The notes beneath the pieces were generated by a model. That model made no database searches. It was not told the origin of the DNA and worked only from the letters and a program-made list of their open reading frames with translations. 64,000 bases of DNA from Sphagnum compactum (Eukaryota; Bryophyta; Sphagnopsida; Sphagnales), in contig OZ234500.1 of the NCBI GenBank assembly GCA_965153455.1, positions 7,564,001 to 7,628,000 on the forward strand. The letters run 5' to 3'. A program made the position numbers and the translations under genes. Below, one piece after another: positions 26,641 through 38,565 of this stretch. Within the stretch, counting starts at the first letter, position 1. Each line of letters opens with the position of its first letter.

Positions 26641-27025
26641 TAAGAATCACCAAATATGGTTTATCCCAAAATAACTTACATATAAACTGTAAAGATCTGG
26701 TACAAATTTGATGTCTCTGATTTTGTTTGCCAAAGAGGAGAGAGGCACCTTACGGGTAAGGTTCAAACCTCTCTTGAGGAGGAAATTTTCCTGAGGGTAA
26801 TGCACCCATTACATACAATCCAAAATAATTGTACCCTTTCTTTATGGCTCTCCATAAGGTGCAAACTTTTATGGGTAACCAAAGTTTACTTCAGACCAAA
26901 AACAAAAACTTTGTGATTAGAAAATCCAACATTTGCTGCTCAGAAATTTGGCCTCCTTGAAAACCAATTCCCAAAAATATATATATGAAAGGAGTCAATT
27001 CTCGGGTTGTGTATTCATCTTCTTA

Positions 27026-27324
27026 TTCCCACTTTACACTAGGAGTCAAGGCTGAAATAGAAACAATATTTTCAATCTGCCCCAAGTTACTAATAAAATG
27101 CTGATCTTTATGACCTTATATATTGGCCCCAAGGCTGAAAAAAAGGATACTATTGAATTTGGGAAGACAATTTGCAACCCTTGGGGCCAATGTTCCAGCA
27201 TTTATTAACATTCTGACGTTAATGTTCTAGCATTTATTAGTAACTGGGGGCCAAACAACAAGCCAAAAATGCTCAAAGTTGGCCCCAAGTTTTTCCAGCC
27301 CTGACTCCTAGTGTAAAGCGGCCC
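27026..27324. mobile_element. Tourist-like (PIF/Harbinger) MITE, 299 bp, TTA target duplication
   Basis: The sequence CACTTTACACTAGGAGTCAA (27030-27049) continues for 5 more bases and pairs with the complement of 27296-27320, with only two mismatches over 25 bp. The outer tips are less well matched (ttcccac versus the complement ggccgc). Trinucleotide TTA flanks both sides (27023-27025 and 27325-27327), the TSD of PIF/Harbinger elements. An inner inverted arrangement (ggccccaaggctgaaa / ttggggccaatgttccagc) is also present. It is non-coding and lies about 1.2 kb upstream of the ankyrin gene start. A related right end occurs at 42481-42512. Confidence 0.75.
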
Positions 27325-27327
27325 TTA

Positions 27328-28484
27328 GAAACCAAACCCGAAAAAAAATTACGAAAAAAGAAATTTCTGGTACCCTATATCTGAGTGTGGCCGGTGGCGC
27401 CTCTTCCCTCAGAACCCCTCCGCCTTCTGCCTCTTGGCGTTTGCTTCCCACGCTGTCGACGCTGCTGGAATCCATAAGATGCGACAAACGCAAGGAGTTG
27501 AAAAAACCTGCAACTTCCCATATGGGCATGCTTTTGTCATCAGATTGCTATGTGAACATAAATCATCGTCCTAAGTTTTGGATCACTTCCGATCGGCTTG
27601 CTAGCTTACTACTCATTTGATCCCGAATCATGCTTCTTTCTTTCCCTTGACTCTCGATGCACGCCAATGAAGTGTTCTGTCTACTCAGTCTCATGTGTAT
27701 GATGATCGGCAGAATCAACAGAATCAAGCCTTCTTGAATCTTCACTTGTCTCTCATAATTAGCGCGGCTTTCATGATTGTCTATCATTCTGGTCCCTCCC
27801 AGGGTTGCATGATCCCCTCCCCCCCCCCCCCCCCCCCCACCCCCTCTCCGCGTTCTTTTTGCTTGTCCCTTCTTATGGTACAGTTATTCCTACGAAATCT
27901 TCATAAAAAGACCCAAACAAAAGAAAATTATAGCTGACTGACTTGCTCTTCTGCAGCACTTGGTAAGTCCAGGACCCCACCTCTCCTGGCTCTTTCCGTT
28001 GTCACTGTTTGGCAAACGAACCTTTCTGGTCGAATCTCGCGGGCTGAGGGAGCGAGGAGGAGAGCCCATAAGACTTTTATAGTCTTGTTCTCTGAGACTT
28101 GAAGAAGGTGGGCGAACAAGGGAATGGTTGGGTTCGTTCAGTTGAATGAAATGAGAATTCGAGTGAGTGGGATTTGAAGCTGAGGACTTAGACTTAAGGA
28201 ATCGCTTGCAAAGGGGCGAGTGGTGTTCTTGTTTGCAAAGGGTAAGGATTCCATTCGCCTTCATCCTCTCTCTCTCTCTCTCCGAGCTCAAGTTTTTCTC
28301 TTTCCCTAAAAGCAAGCTAGAGATTGTGTGTGGCACTTTGGATGCAACCTGGAGATTTTTGTTGTGACTTGCGAGCAAACAATGATCTTTGGAGTTTAAG
28401 TGCGAGGATTCAGTCAGGAGACGGTGATGAATGCGCAACCCCAAATAGCACCTGATCTCGATTTGTTTTGTTTCCTTAGGGAAC
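27328..28484 (+). promoter_or_regulatory. Presumed promoter and 5' leader of the ankyrin gene
   Basis: Composition changes sharply at about 27380 to CpG- and C/T-richer DNA. It contains a C-run at about 27818-27845, a CT microsatellite at about 28265-28281 (a pyrimidine patch common in plant core promoters and leaders), and a possible 5'-UTR intron from the donor gtaagg at 28242 to the acceptor ttccttag at 28479, five bases before the start codon's leader end. A 198-codon frame on the opposite strand overlaps this leader but has no recognisable domain. The exact transcription start is not visible. Confidence 0.45.
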
Positions 28485-31371
28485 ATGGGGGATCAGGAAT
28501 CGGAGAAATTGGAGGTGGGAGCTTATGCCACGAGCTTACACCAAGCAGTGAAAGAGAATGACATTCGAAGCATTAGGAGCTTAGTAGAAGGAGGTGCCAA
28601 AGTGCAAGCGCCTGACAAGATTGGAAGAACGCCTCTGCACTGGGCCTTAGTTTTTGGGCATGAAGAAGCTGCCAGGGTGTTGATTATCAATACTCCCAAG
28701 AGAGCATTGGATGCAAGAGATGGGTTTGGATGCACTGCTCTCCACTATGGAGCTGCAACTGGACGTACACAAGTCGCGAGAATTCTTATAGAGAGAGGAG
28801 CTGCTATCAATGCTCTGGATTCCAACAAACGGACTCCTTTGCATTTGGCAGCTCAGAATGTCAATCCTGACATGGTGGAGCTTCTCACCAGCAGAGGAGC
28901 TGACAAATCTCTTGCAGATGTGAAGGGTGCTTTACCAGTTGACGTTGCCACAGATTGGAACTCTTTGTCTTCAATACCATGTCTGAGACCTGACACCACA
29001 AAGCTCATCAGTGACAAGGTAATCCAAAGGCTCCTCTTTGCTTGCTTGCACCTTTGCTCCTGCTTCTCCATGCGATGAGAATTTCTGCTTTCATGCTGTC
29101 TCAATTTGATTTTTTATTCTCTTAAGCTACAGAGACAGTTTAGAAAGTTGCTGCACACCGACAATTTACCTTCGTTGATGCACAAACTGCACACATGGAA
29201 GTCTTAGATATGTATCATGAAGGTGGTACTGGTCTAGGGTTTTGTTCAGTTCACAGTTCACATGCAGAAATGTTCATGAAATGACGGTGTGCTTTTTGGC
29301 AGGTTGATACAGCAGAGGTGTTCTTGGATAGAAAAGAAGTTATTGTGGAAATTCCCACAAACAAGCGGAAGAGCTTTGTTGCTGAAAAGCCACCAAGGCA
29401 GGGTCCATCATTAGAGAGACTGTTAGGGGTGTGGAAGGCAGCTGAAAGAGAGGCCCGTAGGAAGAAAGATGCAGAGGTGGAAGCTGCTCAGAAGGTATAT
29501 TATATGCACACACACAGATTGCAAGTGTTAAATTAAAGCTATTTGAATCACTTCCTGTCCTAACTCTGTTGAACTTTCACATAAGACTGGAGAAATTGAC
29601 ATCTTTCGGCAGTGCATTTCTGCACTTGTCTGCACAGCAAAGCTCTTGATTCACTTATAACCCTAATTCTCCTGTGCCTATTCAGAGCTTAGTTTTGTGA
29701 AGGTGCTAAAGAATTTGTTTGTGAGTGCAGGCAACAGCAACATTGAACACAGCATTGAAGGAATGGAGAAAGGCAGAGTTAGAGGTCAGGATTCTCAAGG
29801 CACAGATTTCCAATATCTCAAATTTATGCAATTGTAAGCTAGTTGCAGGTGAGTCTGCAATCACAGAGGAAGGGAGGACTTGTGGGCAGCAGTCTTGTAA
29901 CAAGAAGCCACCCGAAGGAGGAGCTTCTATGACAAGTAGTGCTAGACACCAATCTCTGTCTGTTGATGTTGAGTCCTCAGCAACTGCAGAGGAACAAGAG
30001 CAATGTTCTACCGACAGCCAAGTAAGTGGGGATCTGGAAACATCTCTTTATGTCCAACAAAATGCATTTTTTGTGTCTCAATTTGCCTCTCAAGATTTTA
30101 CAAATTTTTCGTCTTTTGACCCTCTATCTGATCAAAGAGACCATGGTTCATTGGGAACTCGATTTGCACAGCTACCTCATGCACAACATTACCTTTGCAA
30201 TTGTAAGCCTAATATTAATATACAATGGGGTGGAAAATTCTGCAGCAGTCAAGCAATGATCTATCATGGTGTACAGAGTGGGAGGTGCAAGAGATGGAGG
30301 CAACCACCACACAAGTGCTCTCTCCACAGGAAAGAAAATCACCCAAGCTCCTCCACAAGGGAGAAGATGCAGAGCCAGTGTGGGTACAGGTACCCACATT
30401 CAAACAGAAATTTGACATATTAAGCTCTGATGTTGGCTTGAAAACATCAAACTCTTTTGATACTGCTCATTTCTTAGTGATGGTAGGTGGTCTCTCTGAA
30501 AAGTTACCCTTCATGTCAAGCTTGGAGGTCTACTGAGCACCTATCAGCTATGACCACATGTACATTATCTGAGCAAAAGCTTTTGATGTGCAATTATCTT
30601 TGGATCTTCAGCAAGAATGTGCTGTGCTGGTTCCTTTATACAAATGAATGGAAACTACCTGAGCAACTACCAGCTTCTCATTTCTAAGGATTCCTTCATC
30701 TGCATCTTGCTTCTTGCTCCTATAAAGTGACCAACTGTACTTAGTTGACTACTGTGTATACTATTGCTGTCAGACAAACCCGCATGTGTGTCAATTAAAA
30801 CTAAAACTGATCAACATGCCAAAACTAAAACTAAAACCATCAAATTTCTTGGCAGAAGGTAATTCTACACTTCAAACTGCCTCTATCTTGAAAACCCAGA
30901 AGCCTTTTAAGAATCCTGCATTTTCAAAAAATTACACCACAACTCTTGAAGCTCAACCTTCCATACAAAACATCTCTTTTTCACTGGAATGTCGCCACTT
31001 CTTTGGTTCCAGAACGGTTTACAACAACAAAGTGTTTATCACAATTTAGCTTCAGCATGCTAACCTCAGAAGGAAAGAGGTTTTGTTTTTCAGGGAGGAC
31101 TGGTAAGTTTTTGCATTACTAGGAATGACATCAATAGTCATAACTGGAGATGGCCTGAAGAAATTGCTTCTGACGTCTCACAATGATGTTCTGCAATCCA
31201 AATATTAATATGGTGCAAGATGAAATTCTGATAATAAGAAAGTGTTTGTTCAGGTGTGGCCCAAGCGCACCATGGATGGGTCTTCATCTGCATTTGATGC
31301 CATCCCTCCCACCTCTCCCATTGAACATAATTCAATCCTTGCCCAAGAGACACAAGAAGCAGGGCAATAAA
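28485..31371 (+). CDS. Ankyrin-repeat protein with coiled-coil middle region (five-exon model)
   Basis: Modelled coding exons are 28485-29018, 29303-29494, 29731-30021, 30246-30482 and 31255-31371. Every junction is phase 0 with GT donors and AG acceptors, giving about 456 residues. Exon 1 holds four ankyrin repeats at about residues 16-149, with TPLHWA, TALHYG and TPLHLA motifs and a fifth partial repeat. Exon 2 and the start of exon 3 are Lys/Glu/Arg-rich with W(K/R)xAE pairs, likely helical or coiled-coil. The rest is Ser/Thr/Glu-rich and probably disordered. No kinase, membrane or ion-channel domain follows, so this is a soluble ankyrin scaffold of unknown partner. Exon 1 is certain, exons 2-3 are strong and the last two are less sure: reading on past 30482 without splicing gives an alternative end at 30536. 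Confidence 0.82.
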
Positions 31372-33000
31372 TAAAGGTCCACTAAAAGCCCAAAGGGCTA
31401 ATTGGATTCAGTGCAAAATCTAAAGGAAATGAAGAGAACTCTAACTAAGATTTGGCCTACTGATTGTGGAATTAAAATGGAAAGAGAACATGAAGGAGTT
31501 TTCACTTCAGAAGTGTTGCTAGATATACAGATCACTGTCAGTTCCAGTTCTGAAAACCTTAATGCTTGGAATATAGAATTGGCAAACCAGTGGCAATCTC
31601 AAGGATGAATTTCTACAAGCAAACAGTGCAGGCCAATCCTTCCAGTGTACAGCATTCTTGAACAGCTCCCGGCTGGTGAGTCTTAAGGAGTATCCAACTC
31701 ATGCCAAGAGCATGGGTATTCAAAAGTCTTTGCACAGAGAGAGAGAGCGAGCTTCTTGCCATCATGAATCTTCCATGAAAGTCCCAAACATGGGCTGGTT
31801 ATCTTCTTCAAATAGCAATTGAAACCCCTTAGCTCAAATCCAAAACAACAAGTAAACCGACCACCTTCTCCTTTAGTGGGTGGTGTGTCTAGTGCTCCAC
31901 AAACCCATTGATTGTTCTTCTTCCACTGTTGAACATTTGTTTCTGAACTTTGTCAACCAACATCCTTGGCCCCTTGATAAGAAGGTTCTGTGCATTCTTG
32001 TTGTTGAGCTCGCCCGTTATTCCTCTACTCCCTGATTTCTCTGATCAAATAGGGATGTGCATGGTGGCAAACTTACTTCACTTGTGGCAGCAGCAACAAC
32101 TCCCACACTCCTTTGCTGATTTGTAAAAGGATGAATTTCCATCTTGACATGTTCCTGACGACTCTGAAGACTATTCACATTGTTCTTGGTGTACCCAACA
32201 AGCTATACTGTAATCTGATGATTTTATGGAGATTCCGTCAGGGTTTAGGGTTTACATTGAATCTCAAATTCTGTATGCGTCAACAAGCGCATAGGTAACC
32301 CTTTCATGTTAACCTCCCTTTCATGGCACCATTGCAGATCACGAGTGAGATAAAGCTGAGAATTTTTTTGGCTGCAGTTGAGGTTGACACACAACTTTTT
32401 CTCAATGCTTTCAGTATTGGTTCATCAAGAGTCTCTTCAAGCGACGTCAGAGGACTCAGAAGTGGAGTTTAGGGTTTAGGGTTTCTTGTTGGATCATATG
32501 CATCAGTGTCCCTGCCTGGTTTACGAACGCGACACAACCAACAAGGGTAGAGCCTGCAGGGTTGTCATGAAACAGATTTTGCGTTCAGGAAGAGTTTCAA
32601 GACGAAGAACCATTTCAACTGTTTGCTGCCACTTTTTCTCTTGGACCTGGAAGGTTAGAAAACCAACTGCAATTCAACTGCAACCTCTGCCACGGATACT
32701 GCGGATACGATTGAGAGAAATTTACAGTACTCCTCCTTGTAGTTCAAGTGCGCGAGTTGAACAGCAGGTCCAGCTCTGCGGCGCCAGAGGCTACTGAGAT
32801 TCTCGGGACAGCGAAGGGACTCCCATTTGCTCACGTACCAAAGCGTGAGAACGCGATTCGCGAGGACCCAGGGTGCCAGTACCCACTTCTTCGCTGCACA
32901 CGAGCCATTACAAGGATTTGACGCTTAGACCAGTCCGGGAAGGATTTGATATAGACCTTGATACCCTCAGGGTAAGGGTATAGAACCCCCTGACTGGGGG
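31372..33000. other. Gene-like composition but no supported coding region; telo-box motifs
   Basis: The ankyrin gene's 3' UTR presumably begins here. CpG and GC stay high to about 32960, then fall abruptly. Tandem tttaggg-type motifs occur at about 32240-32255 and 32468-32482; short telo-boxes are common near plant promoters. A 103-codon frame at 32486-32797 shows no domain. The interval may hold exons of a diverged or fragmentary gene, but I cannot support one. Confidence 0.35.
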
Positions 33001-33818
33001 GAAAAAACTCTGCATTATATAATTAAATATCATTCATACTTTCTTTAATATATCCAAATATTATTGCATTATCTCCTGTTTTTGTTATTCATACCTATGA
33101 TTTATACATTGTAAGAAAATAAAGGAGTAAATTACATTAAGCATTATTCTTAAAAATCTACAATGGTAGAAATTTAATGTAATACTTAAAATCATTTTAT
33201 GTGAGAAAAAGTTGCATAAAGGTGAAAAATTTATGATTCATTTTTAATGTATTAATAAATGAGAAATGTGAATTAATCAATTTTTTTCCAAAAAGATATT
33301 CAAAATCATTGAAAGGTAAAGATAGAGTTAAATTAAAATATAAATTCTAATTTTATGTTCACTCTTTTTTTTTAATTTTTTTAATGTGAAAATTTAACTT
33401 CGCTTTGAAAAGGAAATGTTTTTAAGCATATGTGAAAATATATATATATATATTGGTGGAGAAGGTGGAGGTTTATCAATTTTATAATTATGTTTGTAAA
33501 TGTAAATCTAATAATCATTTTTGAAAATCTATGGAATGCATTTTAGTAGGTAAATTAATATTTAAAATTAAATTTTATGATCATTTAGCTTCACTATGAA
33601 AGGGAATTTTTCAAGGGTAAAAATAGCGGTAAAGGAGGTGGAGATTTTGAAAGGGTATTTTTAAAAATAGTTGTGAAGTTTTGGCCTTTTCATGTGTGTA
33701 GGGGGGAGGAGTGAGATAACTACACTTGGAAAAGCTAGTTATTTTAACAAATGGCATAGACATAACTACATGATTTTATTTTATTTTAAACTTTACCTTC
33801 AAAATAAAGAGTGTATAC
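33001..33818. other. Extremely AT-rich DNA, no gene seen
   Basis: The boundary with the CpG-rich island is sharp, at about 33005. It contains a short (TA)n run near 33440-33455 and long A/T runs. No coding frame. Confidence 0.6.
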
Positions 33819-34242
33819 TAATGTTAGGTGGATTAAACCATTGGTTCTAGTTAGTGAAAATCAAATTGGAACCAAATTTCATTCTTGGAATTGGAACATG
33901 AATTGGAAAATGATATTATTTTCTTAAAAAATAGACTTAGAACCAAGTTCCTAGGTCTAATTATGTGTGGAATCAAAATTGGAACAAAGAATGTTGGTAA
34001 AAACTGTTTTCAAAAAAAAAAAAAAAAAAAGACTAAATTGGGAGCTACTAGCTAATTCAATTTTGAGTTAGTAAGGACTAGACTAAAATTGGGTTTAATG
34101 TTTAGAATCAAAATCGCATCTAGAACCTAAACCAAATTCCCATTTCCATTTACATGTGGAATTAGAATCAAGATCATTCTAATTTTACATTTAAAACTAG
34201 AACTGGATATTCTTCATAAGACTACAAAACTACCCAACACTA
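33819..34242. mobile_element. hAT-like MITE, 424 bp
   Basis: The left end TAATGTTAGGTGG and the right end, complement TAGTGTTGGGTAG, form a TIR fitting hAT YARNG. Flanking octamers gtgtatac (33811-33818) and gcatgtac (34243-34250) agree at 5 of 8 positions. The interior carries ggttctagtt and ggaaccaaa words as in the copies at 19687 and 26263, plus an A-run at about 34012-34030. Non-coding. Confidence 0.65.
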
Positions 34243-35070
34243 GCATGTACATGACTTTTATAAAAACATTACCCCTCTCATACCCAGCAAAAGTGAACTA
34301 ACTACAATTTGTACACAAAAAAATGAAAACAATTTTGTGGTCAGATAAACCATTGTCAATTCAAAATGTGCAAGAACATCTTTGTGTTTCTTCATGAACA
34401 TCTTTGCACATCTTCAAGCTTTGGTACTAATGAATGTTGCATTGCGGCATTACATGAGTAGAGAACTTCACTGCAATTCTACCACCCTTCTTCCCCCTTC
34501 TTACATTTCATTCTATTACACCTCTACAACAAGAATTTTCCTCACAACTTGTGTAGGCCTACTACGAGTGAACTGTTCAATCAAAGAAAATGGTCCAAAA
34601 CAATTTGTTTGGAAACCATGATTTGAATGACATCGAATTTGAAGGTGAAGAACTTGCACAAGAAGGCAACACATAAGCAAGTATCTAGATCAAAGCACAT
34701 CAATTGTATAATGATTTTGAAATTTGGATTTATATCTTGCAATCTCTTATGCCTTTGAAATACTTTTACAAAATTGAAATGAAACAAAATTGACAAATGT
34801 TTAAGAAATCATACATGCTCCAAGTGGATGAGGTTTTAAAACACATTGTAAAAGAACTCCTCAAAACCAACAATGGAAAAAATAATACATTGAAGCATTT
34901 ACATCAAAGTCTATAAGCGACATCCAAATCAAAAGGTGACACCACAATAACCAAACTAGGAATACCCAAAAGTAATGGCATTGATACAAGTCAAGTGAAA
35001 GGAATTTATTATAGGTTTGGATACTGTAGATCCACTCAATCAATTTGAAATAACCACATCAACATAGAAG
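34243..35070. other. Intergenic DNA, no supported gene
   Basis: Frames of 60-79 codons on both strands have no recognisable motif. The decayed coding sequence starting near 35080 may extend back into this interval. Confidence 0.4.
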
Positions 35071-35079
35071 ATTCAAATT

Positions 35080-36030
35080 GCGAATGCAATATATGCAAGT
35101 GAGCATTCACTTTTGCCAAGGAATGGGGCATTGTGTATGAGGATTTCAAAAGGATTTTTGACTACATGAAAAAAACAGGGCACAACACAAAATACTAGGA
35201 TATGACATTGCAAGAGAAAGTAACTTTGAATGTTCCTCGACACTACAATAAAAACATGTATGAAGTTATTAACTCCTTCATGGGCAATAAACTGATTCAA
35301 TGGTTGCCTCGTCACATCCATGATTTAATGGCATGAGGTAATAATGTCTATGTTGCTTTGAAGATGTTAGATTAGAGTTTATAGGAGTTCAAGTAGGCAC
35401 ATTTTAAATGGAAATGAGGACCACGCTGAAGAAGGTGCAAAAGTTGGTAATGAATGTTCATACAAGCCAAAAGTTAGTCTTGCAAAACATGTGTTTGGTG
35501 CTCCTACATCCCCCTTGCCATTTGTACCCTCACAACATCATGTTATAGAAACCACAACACCTTCCAAGATTCTAATTGTTCACATACCACCAAATGATTT
35601 TTGGGAATGCCCAATTCATCTAGATACCATCGTCAATGACCATGTTCCAAAAAAACATTCAAATTGATATGTCCAGATAATTGGCAAGCCTCTTTTAATT
35701 GGCAAAAACAATGTTTGGAAACATAAGAGTCAAAAGGAAAACATCAAATGTCAGCAATGTTATGGTGGAGGTCACAAAAAATGCAAATAGATGCTTATAG
35801 CATCAATCAATAAGATACAAAAGACAAACTTGGAGATCAAGAATTGGAAGATTGAGTATTATAAGTTGAGAGATTTAGAAGCTAACAACACACAGAAAGA
35901 CATGGTTTAAACAATCTTTGCACTTACAAAGGTTATGAAAGTCCTCAAATCGACAAAAACACGACTTGGAATCCTCCAAACAATGTTCACACTCCAAACA
36001 ATGGTCACAAAATTGTCTTGAACAACAAAA
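35080..36030 (+). pseudogene. Decayed coding sequence of unknown, probably mobile-element, origin
   Basis: In one frame from about 35105 a protein-like run reads AKEWGIVYEDFKRIF, then (after one stop) LQEKVTLNVPRHYNKNMYEV and WLPRHIHDLM, ending near 35335. Further on, about 35500-35800 includes PFVPSQHHVIET and a cysteine/histidine cluster CQQCYGGGHKKC, which resembles a damaged CX2CX4HX4C zinc knuckle. About 35805-36010 continues with IQKTNLEIKNWKIEYYKLRD. Stops and frameshifts throughout. Residue composition is protein-like rather than random, so I call it a pseudogene, but I do not recognise the family. A transposon accessory protein (DNA-binding ORF) is one possibility. Confidence 0.4.
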
Positions 36031-36059
36031 TAGATTAATCCATTTGATTGCATACATAT

Positions 36060-37780
36060 GAATGACTTTTTAATTTAAAGCACTTGCATTTTGGACTTTG
36101 TAATTCAATTTGATTCTACTTTGCAATTTTGGATTAAATCACATTGATTTTGTTTTGCAAATTTGAATTGAAAGACACTATACAAGACATTTGGATTGAG
36201 GCCATTACACATGTTTTGGACTAGATTTCATTGATGCCCTAAGCAAATTATTTGCATCCAACTATACTCCAAATGTTTCTTGACCTTCAATGATTGGAGA
36301 CCTTTCCTCATGGGCACTCCTTGTGTGTCACATGTTGTTATTTGTTTGCATGGTACTTGCATTTGGGGTGTGGTAACTTCCCCTGTAGCAACTTCTAATT
36401 CAAGAATTTGTAAAATGTTGTCAATGTTATTTCCTACCATCCAAATAACATGTTACATAATATGCAACAAGTAATCAAATTAGGGATCATTGTAATGTGC
36501 AATTTTATTCTCCCATGAAACTCACAAAACTTTTTTTCAAAATCCCAAATGCATTCTCTATAAGACCTTCCTCTCTAGGCAAAAGCATGGTTAGGTGGCT
36601 CAAAAGTGGCATTTGAAAGTCCTTAATCTAACATTAGCGATTTTTTTGTAGTTTTAACAATTATCAAAGCATAAATCCTATATGCTTTTAATCATAAATA
36701 TTAATAAACCAACCTATGAATATCCTTAAACATGTGATTGATCAAAAATTCCATGGAAAAGATTAAATATTTGTATGTGAAAAGGACTTTCAAGGATAAA
36801 TATTTACAACAGTTATGTCATATAAAACTTTTAAAAATTATATATATTAGGAAAGTTTCAATGCACTTCATTAATAAAATCTTCATTTGATAATGATTTA
36901 TTTTATTTTATTCATTTTGACACTACTTTGACATTTTTTTGAGTTCACATTTTCATTTTTTATGTGTGACAAACATAATGTCGTCATTTCAGGAGTCCAT
37001 TATGAGTCCATAATCTTCTTATAATTCATCCAAAAAATTTATGATGATTCCCATTAAAGTTTATGACAACCTAAATAATTAAAAAATTGATAATGTTAAT
37101 TTTGAATATGGCTTTAAATTTTATGTTTGTATGTAATCCAGAAAAATTGCAAGTGTGATAATCTAAACTATCAACCTATTCATGTTCTCACCCTTTTTCT
37201 GTTTTTTGTTGAACAATCTTTCTAAAATGGTATCATCATCCCCTTTGGGTGTAAATGAAATAACAAGAACTAGACTTGCTTGCTTAGGGGACTACTTTTA
37301 AGGGTCTGAATGTTCTTTAGAATATTTTCAAAAACGTCTTCAACAAAATTTCAAAAACCTTTAAACTTTTTCTATATTATTATGACAAAATTAATGTAAA
37401 AGATTTCAAGATATATGTAGTTTTCAAAAGTTTTTAAGTCTATTTATAAGTTTCTTTAGTGCTAAAAAGCACATTTTTATAGTGTTTAGTGAGTGTTTTT
37501 GAAAACATTTTATTCATTGGATGTTTTTTAGATTAATTCACATGTTCCAATGATATATTATGAACTTATTATATAAAAAATCTTAAAATATTTTGAATTT
37601 CACCAAATTGAAATACTGATTATAAACATGAAAAACTAAACACACATTACACTTATTATGGTTCATGTTAATGTGACTACACCCTTTTTCTATGTGGTGT
37701 GATAATCTAATCAAGCAGTAGGTACCCCTTATCCACTAATAGATAAGGAGGAATAACATCTTGGCATCTTGAATTTTTTG
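36060..37780. other. AT-rich intergenic DNA, no gene seen
   Basis: No recognisable coding frame, RNA gene or transposon end. Frames of 60-70 codons near 36230-36470 on both strands have no motif. Confidence 0.5.
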
Positions 37781-37799
37781 GATTGAAAAGCCCATGGTA

Positions 37800-38565
37800 T
37801 TAAGCTTGATTATAAAGCCTTGCTTTTTGCAAGACTGGTGAACCATTCACATTCCTTGGTAGCCCCACAAATAGGTCCATGAATTCTTTTTTAACATTAA
37901 CTACAACTCAAGATAGACCACACTGTACCTTCTAGTCTTGTGATAGTATTAGTCTTCACTAAATGGGCCTATTGGTTTGGCAATGGCAAAATTAGTACCA
38001 TTAATAGCTCCCTTAATGCTTAGAAGGTTGCAAAAACTTTTAAATCTTTCATGACTACATCCATTTTTGGTCCAATTGGCCATATGATCATCTTGCTAAA
38101 CACAATGTTACTTGTTATTATGACTTTTCAAATAATAATAAAAACTAAAGATCTATCTACAACAAAAAAAACTTTGTTACATATTAGCAAATTAATGCCT
38201 TGAGCTAGTTTGTAAATTGCACATGCAACATGTAGCTTGACTAGAATAACAAGACGATACTTTGTATCTTGCTTGTAAATTAAAAGTTTCAATTGGTTAG
38301 CAATGTCAAACAATGTATTTTTGGTTATGGAAAGTTCCTACCAAAGATCATCATCATATTTAGTTACAAAAGAAATGATTAAGCTTTTTGGTTTAACCCA
38401 ATGCCCATGTTCACCACTTAGAAACCCCAAGTTGCATCCCATTCTATAGCTATGAAGACAAATGGTTGTGTTAAAAAATTGTAGATTTGTTGTTGTTGAA
38501 ATATTTGCATTGACATTTGGAGAACAATATTGACAATCTAGTATATAGCACATTGTATAGAGCAA
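37800..38565 (-). pseudogene. Decayed PIF/Harbinger (HARBI1-like) transposase
   Basis: Read on the minus strand from about 38450 downwards, the order of blocks follows a Harbinger transposase. HWVKPKSLI...TKYDDDLW comes first, then FDIANQLKLLIYKQDTKYRL (38313 downward), then the helix-turn-helix-like CAIYKLAQGINLLIC, then at about 38012-37935 GAINGTNFAIAKPIGPFSED and YYHKTRRYSVV. The last block matches the family signature in which the first catalytic Asp lies in GAIDGTH; here that residue is Asn. Several stops and frameshifts break the frame and the C-terminal third is barely legible. Element ends were not located. A Tourist-like MITE at 27026-27324 belongs to the same superfamily. Confidence 0.75.

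Noticed and set aside
27818-27845. C-homopolymer as a biological element
   Set aside because: It may be real, but long C-runs are prone to sequencing and assembly error. No function can be inferred.
27890-28486. 198-codon open frame on the minus strand
   Set aside because: It lies antisense to the ankyrin gene's leader and start, is built of Ser/Lys/Arg-rich low-complexity sequence from a CT microsatellite, and has no domain. A shadow frame is more likely than a gene.
32468-32482. Telomere-like TTTAGGG repeats
   Set aside because: Only two units occur here, at 32240 and (as ccctaaa) near 44045. That is too short for an interstitial telomere; they fit telo-box promoter motifs or chance.
32486-32797. 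103-codon plus-strand frame in the CpG-rich segment
   Set aside because: No recognisable domain, no supporting splice structure or conserved motif. Kept only as a hint that 31.4-33 kb deserves a transcript check.
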